From assembly GCA_030220185.1 (NCBI GenBank), contig JASPKZ010007543.1, positions 45,001-109,000 of the forward strand: a stretch of DNA of 64,000 nucleotides. The letters are read 5' to 3'. The stretch is from Diploptera punctata (taxonomy: Eukaryota > Arthropoda > Insecta > Blattodea > Blaberidae). The translations under genes and the position numbers were made by a program. The notes beneath the pieces were generated by a model. It saw only the letters and a program-made list of their open reading frames with translations, was not told the DNA's origin and did not search any database. Position 1 is the stretch's first letter; each line of letters begins with the position of its first letter. Positions 41,700-52,587 of the stretch are shown one piece after another.

Positions 41700-41920
41700 A
41701 CAACCAAGTCAGTGCTTCAACAAGGGTCAACAAGAACGGACCTAATGCATTCTGCTGATGATGGGACTAGTCCCGAAAGGCCTACAGAGTTTTAAAAGAA
41801 CTTAAGTTGAGGAGACGGACCTACAAGGTAACTATATTATAGTTTTTAACCGTACACTATATTACTGTGAACTAATACCTCAACGGAAAATCACCATGAA
41901 TTTTACTAGTATCGCCTCGG
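41700..41920 (+). pseudogene. Penelope-like element, last codons and 3' flank
   Basis: The plus strand reads DLMHSADDGTSPERPTEF then stop, homologous to the NPADDGTSPESATVK end at 5.0 kb. The flank continues AACTTAAGTTGAGGAGACGG, GGACCTACAAGGTAACTAT and GTGAACTAATACCTCAACGG, shared in reverse with 34.6 kb. Confidence 0.75.
41748..41790 (+). ncRNA. Hammerhead ribozyme-like motif with intact core
   Basis: CTGATGA (41755-41761), stem II GGGA CTAG TCCC inside TGGGACTAGTCCC, then GAAA (41775-41778) and GGCCTAC. All invariant bases of both core boxes are present; stem III is minimal. It overlaps the last PLE codons (SADDGTSPE). Confidence 0.7.
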
Positions 41921-41985
41921 GTATTTCATTTCCCCGATACCACCCGTATCTGGGAAGCATTCCCCTATCCACCACCTGGGAAGTA

Positions 41986-42006
41986 ACAGTAATAATAATA
42001 ATAATG

Positions 42007-42069
<63 letters not shown>

Positions 42070-42102
42070 GTATTAGTAGTAATAATAATAATAGTATTAG
42101 TA

Positions 42103-42146
<44 letters not shown>

Positions 42147-42147
42147 T
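41986..42147. repeat. (AAT)n microsatellite with AGT islands
   Basis: About 160 bp of AAT with two identical TAGTATTAGTAGTAA islands, so an internal duplication occurred. Confidence 0.95.
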
Positions 42148-42164
42148 GTGTAAAATTGTAGACT

Positions 42165-42455
42165 TTCACGGCAGGTATTTTTATTCATGTATTTTATGTC
42201 TTTCGGGCTAAATGGCCGTGGTCTGGTTTTATTAAAACTCGATGTTTCGTCTGCTACTGCGGTAGACAAAGAACACGCAGAAAATTATTGCTCTTTCTAC
42301 TCTAAGCCAGCTGGGTTTAATAATAAGAATTTTATCTTTAGGATTTGCTGGATTAGCTTTTTTTGTCTACCGCAGTAGCAGACGAAACTTCGAGTTTTAA
42401 TAAAACCAGACCACGGCCATTTAGCCCGAAAGACATAAAATATATGAATCAATAA
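42165..42455. mobile_element. PLE-type terminal repeats in inverted orientation
   Basis: About 90-bp arms (left to about 42270, right from about 42360) share TTTATGTCTTTCGGGCTAAA, TGGCCGTGGTCTGGTTTTAT and TCGTCTGCTACTGCGGTAGA in inverted orientation. Each arm, read outward, has GTCTACCGCAGTAGCAGAC then GAAAC, the stem II and second box of a PLE hammerhead. The first box (CUGANGA) is lost in both. The central about 90 bp has no coding similarity. Confidence 0.65.
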
Positions 42456-42919
42456 TGATTGTATTTATTTATATACAGAATTTTAATGTTTGCACATCTA
42501 TCTGTGCCTAAAGTTTTATTTTTCTTCTCCACTCGTGTCTCTCCATCCAATCCATGTCCTCCAGTCCTCTTGGTCTCATTCAAGTTCTCATTTCCTGCTT
42601 CCACGAATTTCGAGGTCTTCCTCTCCTCCTTCTTCCAGGTGGACACCATTCCAATGTTTTCCTGGGTAACCTTTCTTCTTGCATTCGTCGTACGTGCCCA
42701 TACCAATTTAATTGCATATACCGTATATAATCTACTATTGAATGACCAATATTCATTTTTTCTCTTATCACAGTATTTCTTATTTTATCTAATTTGGAAC
42801 ATCTTCCTGCTCTCTCAAGAAATCCATTTCCATCGACATAAGTTTTTGTTCTATGTTTTTGTTGAATTTCCAAACTTCAGCTCCATATGTGACAGTACTT
42901 TTCACTATTGAATTATACC

Positions 42920-43577
42920 GGGCTTCCAATATAAACCCGGACCGGCCTCACGGGGTTTCACCCGTCAGGCAGCGCTCTCTCCTCGTCCGCATTTCACTCT
43001 GCCAGCCACTCGTCCTTGAACTAGTCAGTTTACTATCGTTCGACAAGATGAGACGTCAGCTGACATTAGAGCAGTGCATTTATGTGTGTAAATGTTATTA
43101 TAAATGCGAATCAGCTCATCGCGTTCACGAGGAATTTATTCGGAACTTCCCTGGACAATTACCTCCTTCCAGATCAACAATCCACGATCTTGTGACTAAA
43201 TTTGAGACCACTGGTTCAGTACAAAATAAGAAACACTCGCTCCCCAGATCTAACAGTGTGTGATTTTTATTTGTGGGGTAGCCTGAAAGACAAAGTGTAC
43301 AGAACAAATCCGCACACATTGGAAGAAACTGAAGAACAACATAAGAAATGAAATCAGAAACTTGACAGTGCCCGAACTACAGCATGTCAATCTAAATGTG
43401 TTTACTCGGTATAATGCCTGTTTAACTGCGGGGGGGACAACATTTCCAGCATTTTCTATAAGGTAAGAAACAGTTCAAGGACGGGTGGCAGGCAGGGTGA
43501 ATTGCGGGAGGAAGAGACAGCACTGTGTGCCGGGTGAAACTCCATAAGGCCGGTCCGGTTTTATATTGGAAGCCCGT
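42920..43577 (+). mobile_element. Mariner-like element with internal deletion (658 bp)
   Basis: Inverted ends of about 45 bp (CGGGCTTCCAATATAAA, CCGGACCGGCC) flanked by TA at 42918-42919 and 43578-43579. Its gene has a helix-turn-helix start and a transposase C-terminus, but the catalytic middle is deleted. It could move only with help from a full relative. Confidence 0.88.
43048..43400 (+). pseudogene. Mariner-like transposase, catalytic core deleted
   Basis: Start MRRQLTLEQCIYVCKCYYKC (43048), with the N-terminal DNA-binding helices continuing to TIHDLVTKFETTGSVQNKK. The frame then jumps to SPDLTVCDFYLWGSLKDKVY, which normally lies after the third catalytic residue. So the segment with the acidic triad is missing between about 43240 and 43250. 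A stop or shift near 43260 also occurs in one frame. Confidence 0.8.
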
Positions 43578-43710
43578 TATATTTGTAAACTTTTTTTCCT
43601 AGTTATATGTCTGTTCCATAAGACTCCATTCATCATTGCTGTTATTGCTCTACCTTTATTTATTCTGTTCTTTATATCACTTTGATCTTTAATATTAACT
43701 AATAATAGTA

Positions 43711-45209
43711 ATGATATTAATAGTAATAAAAATAATGGAAATAATTATAGTAATACAAATACTAATACACTTCTTTTTTTTTTTTTTGCTCTGCAGTCGC
43801 CGATTTTTATTTTGGCGCTATCGTGAATTTTCACTTTGAGTAAGTTATGTGGTGGAAGAGAAAATAAAGAATAATAAACAAGTTTATTTGAAGTAGGGGA
43901 TGAAGTCTAGTGGAAGGGTTATTTTTTCCTACACATCAAAAACAGTTTCCAGTTGCGACGTCCGTTTGAATAAGGTTTAACACGTACAGTACTTCATTTC
44001 CTGTTGGTTTTACTCCAATCACTAAAAAGAAACTCTTTGCCGACGGCTGCACTTTGAAGATCAGTTGAGGGCTGTACAAACTTTGTATCTATGACTCAAA
44101 TCCATTGAATCAGTTTCTTTTTTACATCTTCCTCTTCTTTAACAACTCCTTCGTGCTGTTACGGCGCCGGGGAAGCCTCCAACAACTCCTTCCTTATCTT
44201 TTTTTATTAATAACTATATCCATGAGCTCTCAAATTGTCTTTCCTTCAGCTCGTGCAATACCTTCTACAGTTTGGAAAATCTCTCTTATTACTCGCCCAA
44301 GTTACGTCCGCACGGCTATAGTGTTAGCGCTAGTGCCACCAAACCATTTCTCTATATATTTAGAGAATCTTTAAGCACATGTGAAATATCGTTACATGGT
44401 TGTCAAATTAGTCAATTAGTCGACGACTAGTGAAGGTTTCGGATCATTTAAAATCACAGTTTTCGTCATCTCTCTATTACCAATCTCTCAACACCACACA
44501 GGGGACGGGAATTTGCAACATGTAATGAGGAAGGCTAAGGAGGGACAGCTGTTTCCTCGATGGTAACATGGTTACCGGATTATTCATTTAGTCAACGACT
44601 ACTGCAGCAGACGGATCATTTAAAAAGCACAGTATTTGCCAGCGCTCCATTCCCAGTCAAATAAAACAATACAGGGGACAGGAAGTGGCAAATAGTAAGA
44701 GAATGAAGAGACTGTACAGCACATTCTTAGCATATTTTCCGCGTGCTGATTTAACTTGGGCGAGAAAAAAGACATTTTCTTACAAGCTGTCATAACGCTA
44801 CCCGCCCAAGCCGCCTCTAATTGAGATGCCATTGAACAAAATCCACATGCCGGCAAAACCCTTATTAGTGCCAGTGACTGAGAATTTGGGAGGTTGTCAG
44901 TGTTTCTCTTTTAAGTAAATTTCCTCAGTATTGTCAGTATTTGTTTGTATAGTGGGAAAGACGGCAAATCTATTTTTCCCCACGTACTTATGAGGGTGTG
45001 AGTAGGGTTTAGCTAGTGGAAAGAGAGCGCTGGTAAGAAAGTATTTTAAGACTTGTTTTTCACTGTATTCGATCACGCTATGTATTTCTCGGTCGCCCTC
45101 GGTTGCCAGGTTCTTAGGGTTGCGACTTATTCTGAAGGAACTCTATTATATGCAGATTTTATTTTACTAGTTGAGTCCTAATTTAAACTGAAATTAATTT
45201 TCCATCCAT
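43711..45209. other. 1.5 kb without recognisable gene
   Basis: Contains an 89-codon and a 78-codon frame without domains. Words such as ACTCGCCCAAGTTACGTCCG (44.29 kb) recur approximately at 36.89 kb and reversed at 44.75 kb, hinting at a decayed dispersed repeat. Otherwise it may be host sequence. Confidence 0.4.
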
Positions 45210-45220
45210 ATAATTAGAAG

Positions 45221-45567
45221 GTCCACCGCTGTGGTCTCGAGGTAGCGTGCTGCTTTGTCACGCAGCGGGTCCGGGTTCGATCCCCAGTCGGGACAGTTTT
45301 TCTGGGTGAGGTTTTTATCGGAGTTTTTCCTCACCTATGAGACAAATGTCAGGGAAACTTTAAGGCCCAAACGGTCCCCGAAATCATATGGCCATCATCA
45401 TCATCATCATCATCCTTATTCGTATCATCAGCATCCTTCACCTGTGTGGAAAGCAACAGGAAGCTACCACACCTACAATTCCCTAGTAAAGTTGCAAAGC
45501 ATAGCATGAAAATGCTATGATTCCAGTGGAAGACCTGACCTCGGGCAGAATTACTATGGATATATGG
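45221..45567 (+). mobile_element. SINE-A (variant a) with 11-bp target duplication
   Basis: Complete from GTCCACCGCTGTGGTCTCGA to the AGAATTACTATGGATAT tail. ATAATTAGAAG occurs directly before (45210-45220) and after (45568-45578). This fixes both ends of the family. Confidence 0.95.
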
Positions 45568-45835
45568 ATAATTAGAAGAACCTTGTTTTATATATTTCAG
45601 TTTAAAATTTATTAGAGAAGTTGTGACAAGTGTCTCTGTAATGCATAATAGCAGGTATTTCCAAAATTGTACCTGTATTTAATTTATTTGTGCATATCAT
45701 TCCTGTTTGTAATTATTGTCCCTACGTATTTGAATTCTGCCATTTCTTCAAAATTTTCCTCATTTTCATTAACTGTGCATTTCCATTATATAATAGGCCT
45801 ATATTCCTATGTGTAAACATATATTTAGTTCTGTG

Positions 45836-46193
45836 TTCACTCAGCGGGCCTTGTCACTCAGCGGGCCCGGGTTCGATCCCCGGTCGGGGCAGTTTTTCTG
45901 GGTGAGGTTTTTATCGGGGGTTTTTCTCACCTGTAAGACAAATGTCAGGTCCCCAAAATCACATGACCATCGCAATCATCATCATTCATATTCGTCTTAG
46001 ATTAAGCTTAGGATTAGGGGCTCTCCTGGCGCACCACTATCATCATCATCACCCATCATGTCAACGGGGCAACGTAACCCTGCCTTCCAGGCGCCCCAAC
46101 CTCAGAAGTGGGTTACAAGTACGCCATGCCAGGAGAAACCAGGAATGTCGAAAGACTACCTGGGCGCATTTGCAAAGAAAAAAAAAATAGTTG
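45836..46193 (+). mobile_element. SINE-A (variant b), head damaged
   Basis: The first half of the tRNA head is replaced by a partial repeat of CACTCAGCGGGCC. The B box GGTTCGATCCC is intact. The variant-b tail has GGGGCTCTCCTGGCGCACCA and AACCTCAGAAGTGGGTTACA. It splits an RTE copy. Confidence 0.88.
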
Positions 46194-46232
46194 TGTGGAT
46201 GTTTACTTCCAGCACCAATTTCTTAGTGTTAC

Positions 46233-46268
46233 TCAATAGAGAGAGAGTGTGTGTGTGTGTGTGTGTGT
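46233..46268. repeat. (GT)n microsatellite
   Basis: Expanded GTGTGTG tract inside the RTE frame. Confidence 0.9.
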
Positions 46269-46480
46269 TGGCCCTTAGTGTCTCCTCGCTATCGCCTAAT
46301 AATTCTACATCATCAGCATAAACTATCAACTTATTAGCACCATTGAGTTGTGGCCTTTTTTTTCCTCTAAAGATTTGATCATATACTCTAGTTAAAATTG
46401 AATAGTAGGGGAGATAGTGCATCTCCTTGCCTTATCCCATTGTAAATTTCAAAAGTATCCGAAAATAGTTAGTTGTTAAA

Positions 46481-47170
46481 ATTTCATCACGTTGGAATGA
46501 GTCATTTAAAAAATTAATTTTTTTATTTATCACGGATATTTTTATCTTTTGAGTGTACAGTAATTTCTGTTTGGGTAAAATTACTGAGGAGGGAATAATG
46601 TGAAATGCAGTATATTGGGGGGAAAGACGTTAAGTCTATAGGCTACTTGGAGGAGATTGAAAATCGATTTTATGGCTCTCTTCATGGCGGGATTGAATGT
46701 CTTAACTCTAAACGGAAGATCCTTATGGTTTGATGTTAGGAAATTTATGAGCCTCATTTTGTCTTTATCGTTAGAAGTGGTAGCTCTCGCGTGGGACGTT
46801 GTTTACTATCGTGTAAAACAGTATTTCATTAGAAACAAAAGAAAGTGCAAGCGTGTAAAACTCGTAAAAACAAAAGACTGTCTACCGATCGATCATTAAA
46901 CTTCTTTCAACTCCTTATTTGTTAGTCAAATGTTTGTAATTCAATTCCTCTAAGTTACGTTCCCTGACAATTGAATACTATCTTACACCTGTCTTTGTCA
47001 AATGAATTGGATGGATCTCTCAAAATTCCCAACTAAAAAGTGGAAATAAATAAACGATAGAATTATGAAGTAAAATTGATAAATAAAGCTCTCAAAGCAG
47101 AAGAAATATTTTGAGAAGGCCAAAGCATTCAATGAAATGAAACTGAAGAGAATAAATAATAAGATAATAA
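46481..47170. other. No recognisable gene
   Basis: An 80-codon plus-strand frame (46657-46899) has a hydrophobic middle (LILSLSLEVVALAWDVVYY) and a basic end. I do not recognise it, and there is no support for a gene. Confidence 0.35.
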
Positions 47171-47171
47171 T

Positions 47172-47486
47172 CTATCCATAGTAATTCTGCCCGAGGGCAG
47201 GTCTTTCACTGCAATCATAGCATTTCCATGCTATGCTTTACAGCTTTACTAGGGAATTGTAGGTGTGATAGCTTCCCGTAGCTTTCCACACCGGTGAAGG
47301 ATGATGATGATGATGGCCATATGATTTCGGGGACCGTTTGGGCCTTAAAGTTTTCCTGACGTTTGTCTTACAGGTGAGGAAAAATCCCGATAAAAACCTC
47401 ACCCAGAAAAACTGTCCCGACCGGGATCGAACCCGGGCCCGCTGCGTGACAAGGCAATACGCTACCTCGAGACCACAGCGGTGGAC
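47172..47486 (-). mobile_element. SINE-A (variant a)
   Basis: Full reverse copy, from the tail CTATCCATAGTAATTCTGCC to GACCACAGCGGTGGAC. A and B boxes are intact. Confidence 0.93.
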
Positions 47487-48106
47487 TGTTCCAAATGTAC
47501 TGTAAACAAACTTTCATAAGGTATTACTCCGCCGACACCGTTTATTGGAGAAGAAACCGTTATGCTATTTTGTCCGCCATATGACTGAATTGCCAATCGA
47601 TAGAAACATTGTTCTTATGCAATATCGTATTTTACGGGAAATAAGACTGAATACAACATAGTAAGGTATCAATAATTAGGAACTTACTGCATTTCTTATT
47701 TATTTATGACAAAAACATATACATGGGCCTACCTAATCAGATGAATACGCTTTTTCCATTATATCGATAGAAATCGTATATCTGCAATTTCATTACGAGC
47801 AAAATATATGATCCATGCTGACTCACCTGTAAATTCTAATGTTATTTTAACCATTATCCTGAATGGCTAATATAGGCTATTTCTCGCTAAACTGTTTGAA
47901 AACATTCAAATTAATTAGTTTATCTCCGCTTTTCAAATGCTTTGTTTCCAATGTTTTAATAAATTATACAGAAGCGGCAATTTTGAAACAACTAAAATTC
48001 CAATGTATTCTGCATTGCGCGTGCGTAAGAAATGAACAATGCTTAATTAATCTATTAAAATTATAATTATATATTTTAAGATTATTCCTTATAACTTAAT
48101 TACATA
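47487..48106. other. No recognisable gene
   Basis: AT-rich, no domain-bearing frame or recognised repeat. Confidence 0.4.
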
Positions 48107-48440
48107 TGTAGCCGAGTGGTTAAGGCAGGAAGCCTTGGCGCAGAGCTACGGGACCTGCGCTGGTTCGAGTCTCCATTGGGGAAGAAATTTTCTCATGGTA
48201 TTTCGGCCAGTATGGGACCGGTTCCCACCCAACATCGTGATGCATTTGGGTAGCTACAATAAGTATAGGTTCCAGGTTGAGAAAACCAGCTTTAACGGCT
48301 GGGGGACTCGACATGCTGACCACATGCCATCCCTAAACTGGCTGATTATCATCTACCTCTGTGATTGACACATGTGGATGTGAGACCAGCAGCCGGCTGG
48401 TAGGCTAAGGGCCTTGTAAGCCTGTCGCGCCAGGAGTTTT
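48107..48440 (+). mobile_element. SINE-B, 5' end missing
   Basis: Begins at TGTAGCCGAGTGGTTAAGGC, lacking the first nine or ten bases of the head. Body and 3' end are normal. Confidence 0.9.
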
Positions 48441-49027
48441 TTAAGTTAATATATATATTATTATTTCCTTTATTTCGATTATTAGAGAGCGAACTACATT
48501 TTCTTACACGCTTAAAGATAATCCCATTAATCGAGCAATGAAAATGCAGTCATACGTCTAGTTTTTTACATTACAATTGACAACTAGCTAGGAAGAGGTG
48601 TAGTATTAATTTCTACATTAATTAGAATTGTCTAATATTGGGTCACCTTCCCCTACACTTAAAAATTGCAGAGTTAGTAAGTACGGTAAATAAATGACGA
48701 TGTAATTGTTGAGTGTCACTTGTTTGAGTGGAGACAGACTGGCGTTCCATGCCATCTCAAGATCGACCTTTCTCGATCAACAACACTCGACTATCTGCTG
48801 CGCTAGCGATACTTTTCCCTAAGGATTCTACAAGACGCTTTTCCTATTAATTGTCACGCTAATTCCTTTTAGCAGCTGGAATTTCTTGCTCCCAGATTTA
48901 TTCTCTCAAAACCTCATCAATGAACCAATTATCTTAAACATCAGCGCCCCAGACTCATATTTAAGAAGTCACCAGTTTAAATCCCGGTGTCCATTAACTG
49001 ACTGTTTTTTTGTGGTTTTCCTCAAAT
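48441..49027. other. No recognisable gene
   Basis: No long frame or recognised repeat. Possibly host sequence. Confidence 0.4.
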
Positions 49028-49440
49028 GTAGTAGTAGTAGTAGGACTTTATTAGACAAAAAGTAAGATATTTACAATATTATTTACAAATATGGGTCGCA
49101 CGGGCAGTAAGCCGTACGTGCTGTTGACAGTCCGTTACAATAAAGTAATAATTGGTACTAGTGTAAAGAAAAATAAACAAAAACAGCAATAACATTACAA
49201 TTACATAAAGAAAACACAATAAAAATATTACAATTAAATAATAAGACAATAGCATTATACACTAAAAACATTAACATTACAATTACATAAAGAAAACACA
49301 ATAATATTACAATTAAGTAATAACACAATAGCAATGACATTACAATTACATAAAGAAAAACACAATAATAATATTACAATTAAATAATAACACAATAGCA
49401 TTATACACTAAAAACATTAACATTGCAATTACAAAAAGAA
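49028..49440 (-). mobile_element. LINE-F 3' UTR with internal tandem expansion
   Basis: TAGGACTTTATTAGACAAAA, GGGTCGCACGGGCAGTAAGC and GTACGTGCTGTTGACAGTCC match 2.3-2.4 kb. Beyond them, a block of about 90-100 bp (ACATTACAATTACATAAAG, AACACAATAATATTACAATT) is repeated at least three times, which the copy at 2.45 kb has only once or twice. Confidence 0.8.
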
Positions 49441-49600
49441 AACGGTGAGCATAGTTGCCTTCCTCAAATGTAAAAGGAAAGCAGATGTAATGAAAACAGA
49501 GCGGTAGGCAGAACACGTGGCACGAATTGGAAATGAAGCAAGCACATGAAAACTTATTGTTGAGGGCACCGAATGGTAATAATTTTGAATAAATGAGAAG
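49441..49600 (+). pseudogene. RTE fragment, degenerate
   Basis: AGAACACGTGGCACGAATTG and GAAAACTTATTGTTGAGG correspond to the AEHVARIGNE ... KLIVE part of the basic end, with many changes. Confidence 0.6.
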
Positions 49601-49751
49601 AAAATGCATTTTTTGTTATCTGCTTTTAATAGCTACGATTCTTAGGATCATTTTCATGAATTTTTTTTTATTGTAGGAGCAAAATTGTGTCCGTGACGTA
49701 AGAGTTTAAATACCCCCCTTGCACGTGTGGTCAGCTTTACTTGTTAAACTT

Positions 49752-50325
49752 TAATCTCCTTCTTCGTCACGGTTTAGGCTTATTTACTAGCCTGTTCCGG
49801 CTCCAAATTGCTGCTCTTTCCATCTTTTCTTTGGTCTTCCCAAACTACTTCTTCTCGTGGTGGATAGTTGTATGCTGCTTTTGGTATTCTATTCTCAGAC
49901 ATCCTTGCCAGGGTTGTTTCCAGTTTGTTCTGTATTTCTCTATTGTTGTGTTTAATTCCTTTATTTTTAGTCGATATCTTATTTCTGTGTTGTGTTTTTT
50001 GCCTGTTCTTTGATATCTGCTATTGGTCTGAGGAATTTAATTTCAGCAGCTTGTATTCTGGCAGCTTGTTTGTTGTCACTGTCCATGTTTCGGATCCATA
50101 AGTAATAATAGTCACTGCCATTGTCTTGTATAATTTCATTGTAGAGTCTTCCTGGCTTTATTTTTCGAACTTCTTTTTAGTGTTCTGTTATATAATTAAA
50201 CTTATTTAGTTTGTTATTTATATCTGTTTCCGCTGTGTATGATATTTCGCAACCTGGGAAGTTATATCTTACCACTTGTTCTATTGGTTTATTTTCTAAT
50301 ATTATCTTCTTTAAACTTTAATGTG
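49752..50325 (-). pseudogene. LINE-B C-terminal fragment
   Basis: Reverse of the 9.4-9.83 kb copy: GGCTTATTTACTAGCCTG end, the basic region around TTCTTCTCGTGGTGGATAG, and the YGSETW region (CCATGTTTCGGATCCATAAG). Several frames are interrupted. Confidence 0.8.
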
Positions 50326-50611
50326 TTTTTTTTTGCGTTTCAATTTTTTTGAATTTTTTCAAAACTTAAAATGCTCCTTACGACGCATTGTTTATGCCAT
50401 CAAAGTGAAATTTTGTGGTTAGACTCCCCAATACATCCGAATTGAAATTTGCTATGCAGTTACTAGTCTAAGGCACATGCTTTTTTATTGAGATGGAAAT
50501 ACGTGAGAGTGGATAAAAAAAAATAAATAGCCTGATAATTTATTTTTTATAAAAATGAAAAATAAGCAGTATCCTCTCTTTATGATTTTTTTTGCAAAGT
50601 GTTAGGATTAG
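50326..50611. other. No recognisable gene
   Basis: AT-rich spacer. Confidence 0.4.
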
Positions 50612-51130
50612 ATTAGATTTATTAGCCTGGTGGAGTTAAGGCCATCATAATTCTGAAACTATTCTACTTATGAACACCAAACGTCACAGAAACACTTCTA
50701 AAAGCACATAATATATGTGATAAAAATTTCAAAACAATCAGATAAAAAAAAATAAAAACACGCAGACACACAGAAAGAAAGATTCCAGTAGGCACTAAAT
50801 TCAAATTCCGCTTTATTAACCTAACTGATTTTTGTGGTCTGAAACTCTAAGTCCCAAAACGGTTCCCGAAAGTCATCTGGCAAAATATACTCTTCATTAA
50901 ACAAATTTGCCATGTTTAGTACGAATGCTATGGATTCGAAACATGGACTCTTACTTTACTCTAGAGAAATATGAATTATTTAACAACAGGTAACTGTATA
51001 AGCGTGTCTTGAAAGTGTCAAGCGTGCGGCAACCCCTGATATCTCGAGGAAGGAAATTCCAGGAGCGGGCAGAGGCTGCTGTGAAAGAAGTAGGATAAGA
51101 GGAAGTGTTATGAAAGGGGATTGTTAGCAG
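50612..51130 (-). pseudogene. CR1-like LINE 3' part, decayed
   Basis: The 3' signal is at the left (TTTATTAGCCTGGTGGAGTT). The right part (50983-51130) matches in reverse the C-terminal coding end of the full copy (AATTCCAGGAGCGGGCAGAG, GGGGATTGTTAGCAGA). A short RTE fragment (TGGATTCGAAACATGGACTC near 50.93-50.96 kb) lies in between. Confidence 0.75.
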
Positions 51131-51280
51131 AACATATGAACAACGATATGAGAGGAGTAGATTGTACTTAGGATGATTGGAGATAACATCTCAGGATAGG
51201 GATGTATGGAGAGCTTATGTCCGCTCGGCCATGAACCTACGGGTTTGATAGTGCCAGTGAGTTAGTTAATACTAGCTTGT
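51131..51280 (+). pseudogene. RTE 3' end fragment
   Basis: CATATGAACAACGATATGAG through AGGGATGTATGGAGAGCTTA to GATAGTGCCAGTGAGTTAGT. Only about 40 codons remain. Confidence 0.85.
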
Positions 51281-51681
51281 CACCTAAATTCACCTGCTCC
51301 AGCAAATAAACCAATTTGGACAAACAACCGAAATCCAAAATTGATTCTGGAATCAATATTATCCTCCTTGTACGAAATACAGCTTTGGACTCAGAAGACG
51401 CTGTGTTGGGAGGGAGGGAGGGACTAGTATGAGGTCATCGCTTGAGAGTTTCAGAAATCTGTTACTGGAGTGGAAACAAGTGGGGAATGGAATTTGATGA
51501 AGTTGTATGAAAGGAGAGAGAGAAGTGTGTGTGTGCACAATTGGGGGCGAGACTGTCAAAGCCAGGGAAAGTGAAGTACAACAGTGTCACCAACATTCCG
51601 CTTTCACAGTCTTTGTCCAGCGATATTAATACCAACATAACGCTATTACCAACCGAATTTCATAAGCGATACGAGTGTATA
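51281..51681. other. No recognisable gene
   Basis: No domain-bearing frame. Contains AG-rich stretches. Confidence 0.4.
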
Positions 51682-52232
51682 ACTAACTCACTGGCACTAT
51701 CGAACCCACAGGTTGATGGTCGCGTGAACATAAGCTCTCCATACATCCCTGTCCTGAGTTAATGTTTTCCAATCATTCCCGGTATAATCTACTTCCCTCA
51801 AATTATAGTTAATGTTATTCTTCCACCTCATTCTTGGTCTACCAACTCGGCGCTTTCCCTCTGGTTTTCCTAAAAGGAGTTTCCATGCCTCTCTTTCAAT
51901 CCCCATTCGTGCCACATGTCCTGTGCAACGCAGTCTATGATACTTAAACATTCTTACCATATCTGGTTCCTCTTAAAGATCATAGAGATCACTGTTACTA
52001 GTGTGTAACCTTCTCCATTCACCTGCCTATTCACCTCCCTTTGATCAAAAAATGTTCGAAACATCTTTTTTTTAATATTCGTGATATTTTCTCCTCCTTT
52101 AAAGTAAGAGTCTATGTTTCGCATCCATATAGGCCTAACTAGGAGAATGACAGTTTTATATATTTTTAATTTACTTATTTTATTTTTATAGAGAAATTAG
52201 GACGAGAAGAGCCCTTTAATATACAATAGTAT

Positions 52233-52587
52233 ATTTGAATAGAACAATTATATGCCCAGACTGAGACTCGAACTCAAAACCTTTGGCATTCCGGATCAGT
52301 GGTCTATCGACTGAGCTACCCGGTCGAATTCCAATCTAAACTCAAAATTTTCTCTTATATACGTTGCAAATTTCCGCGCACCAAATGCTAAGAAATCTTT
52401 GCTTCTACCTTTGCAAATGGCGGCTTCTTTTATTAAGAAGACATTTATTTTGGAATTTTTATATTACACTATAAAGCCAGTTTTCGATGATTTTATTATT
52501 CATTTCATATATCTCAAAGATGGATAAATCATATTTGAAGAGAAAAATTATACGCCCTGGCTGAGACCCGAACCCAGGATCTTTGGT
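52233..52587 (-). mobile_element. T3 tRNA-bearing element, 1.2 units, with target duplication
   Basis: Contains one full about 300-bp unit plus the 3' half of another tRNA-like module: ATTTGAATAGAACAATTATA at 52232 recurs as ATTTGAAGAGAAAAATTATA at 52532. ATAGTAT occurs at 52226-52232 and 52588-52594. Read on the minus strand, the insertion begins inside the tRNA after the anticodon region, runs through a full unit, and ends after a complete tRNA and its AT-rich flank. Confidence 0.8.
52254..52326 (-). tRNA. tRNA-like module of T3
   Basis: Minus strand: GGGTAGCTCAGTCGATAGAC (A box), T arm TTGAG TTCGAGT CTCAG, acceptor 3' strand TCTGGGC. The anticodon stem does not pair well. A second, partial module (T arm and acceptor only) is at 52554-52587. 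Confidence 0.5.

Larger units (their letters stand above)
42456..43710 (-). pseudogene. LINE-C fragment, split by a mariner-like element
   Basis: Minus-strand frames: GAEVWKFNKNIEQK, RCSKLDKIRNTVIREKMNIG, LNWYGHVRRMQEERLPRKTL, GRRRRGRPRNSWKQEM. The 3' UTR reaches 42456 (TGCCTAAAGTTTTATTTTTC, shared with 1.0 kb). A 658-bp DNA transposon (42920-43577) is inserted at TA, and LINE sequence continues from 43580 to about 43710. Confidence 0.85.
45579..46480 (-). pseudogene. RTE fragment, split by SINE-A
   Basis: Two parts (45579-45835 and 46195-46480) are continuous with the RTE region around YADD (LIVYADDVELLGDSEETL) and its upstream. A GT microsatellite expansion (46233-46268) inserts a His-Thr run in the frame. 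Neither the RTE end nor the start is present. Confidence 0.85.

Noticed and set aside
41411..41707. 98-codon frame as a host exon
   Set aside because: No splice sites, start context or known domain; lies between a microsatellite and PLE debris.
41880..42269. Poly-Ile and poly-Leu frames that look like membrane proteins
   Set aside because: Translation of the AAT microsatellite.
48120..48368. Frames of 67 and 77 codons on opposite strands
   Set aside because: Both are inside SINE-B; the minus-strand frame recurs in the SINE-B copy at 29.3 kb.
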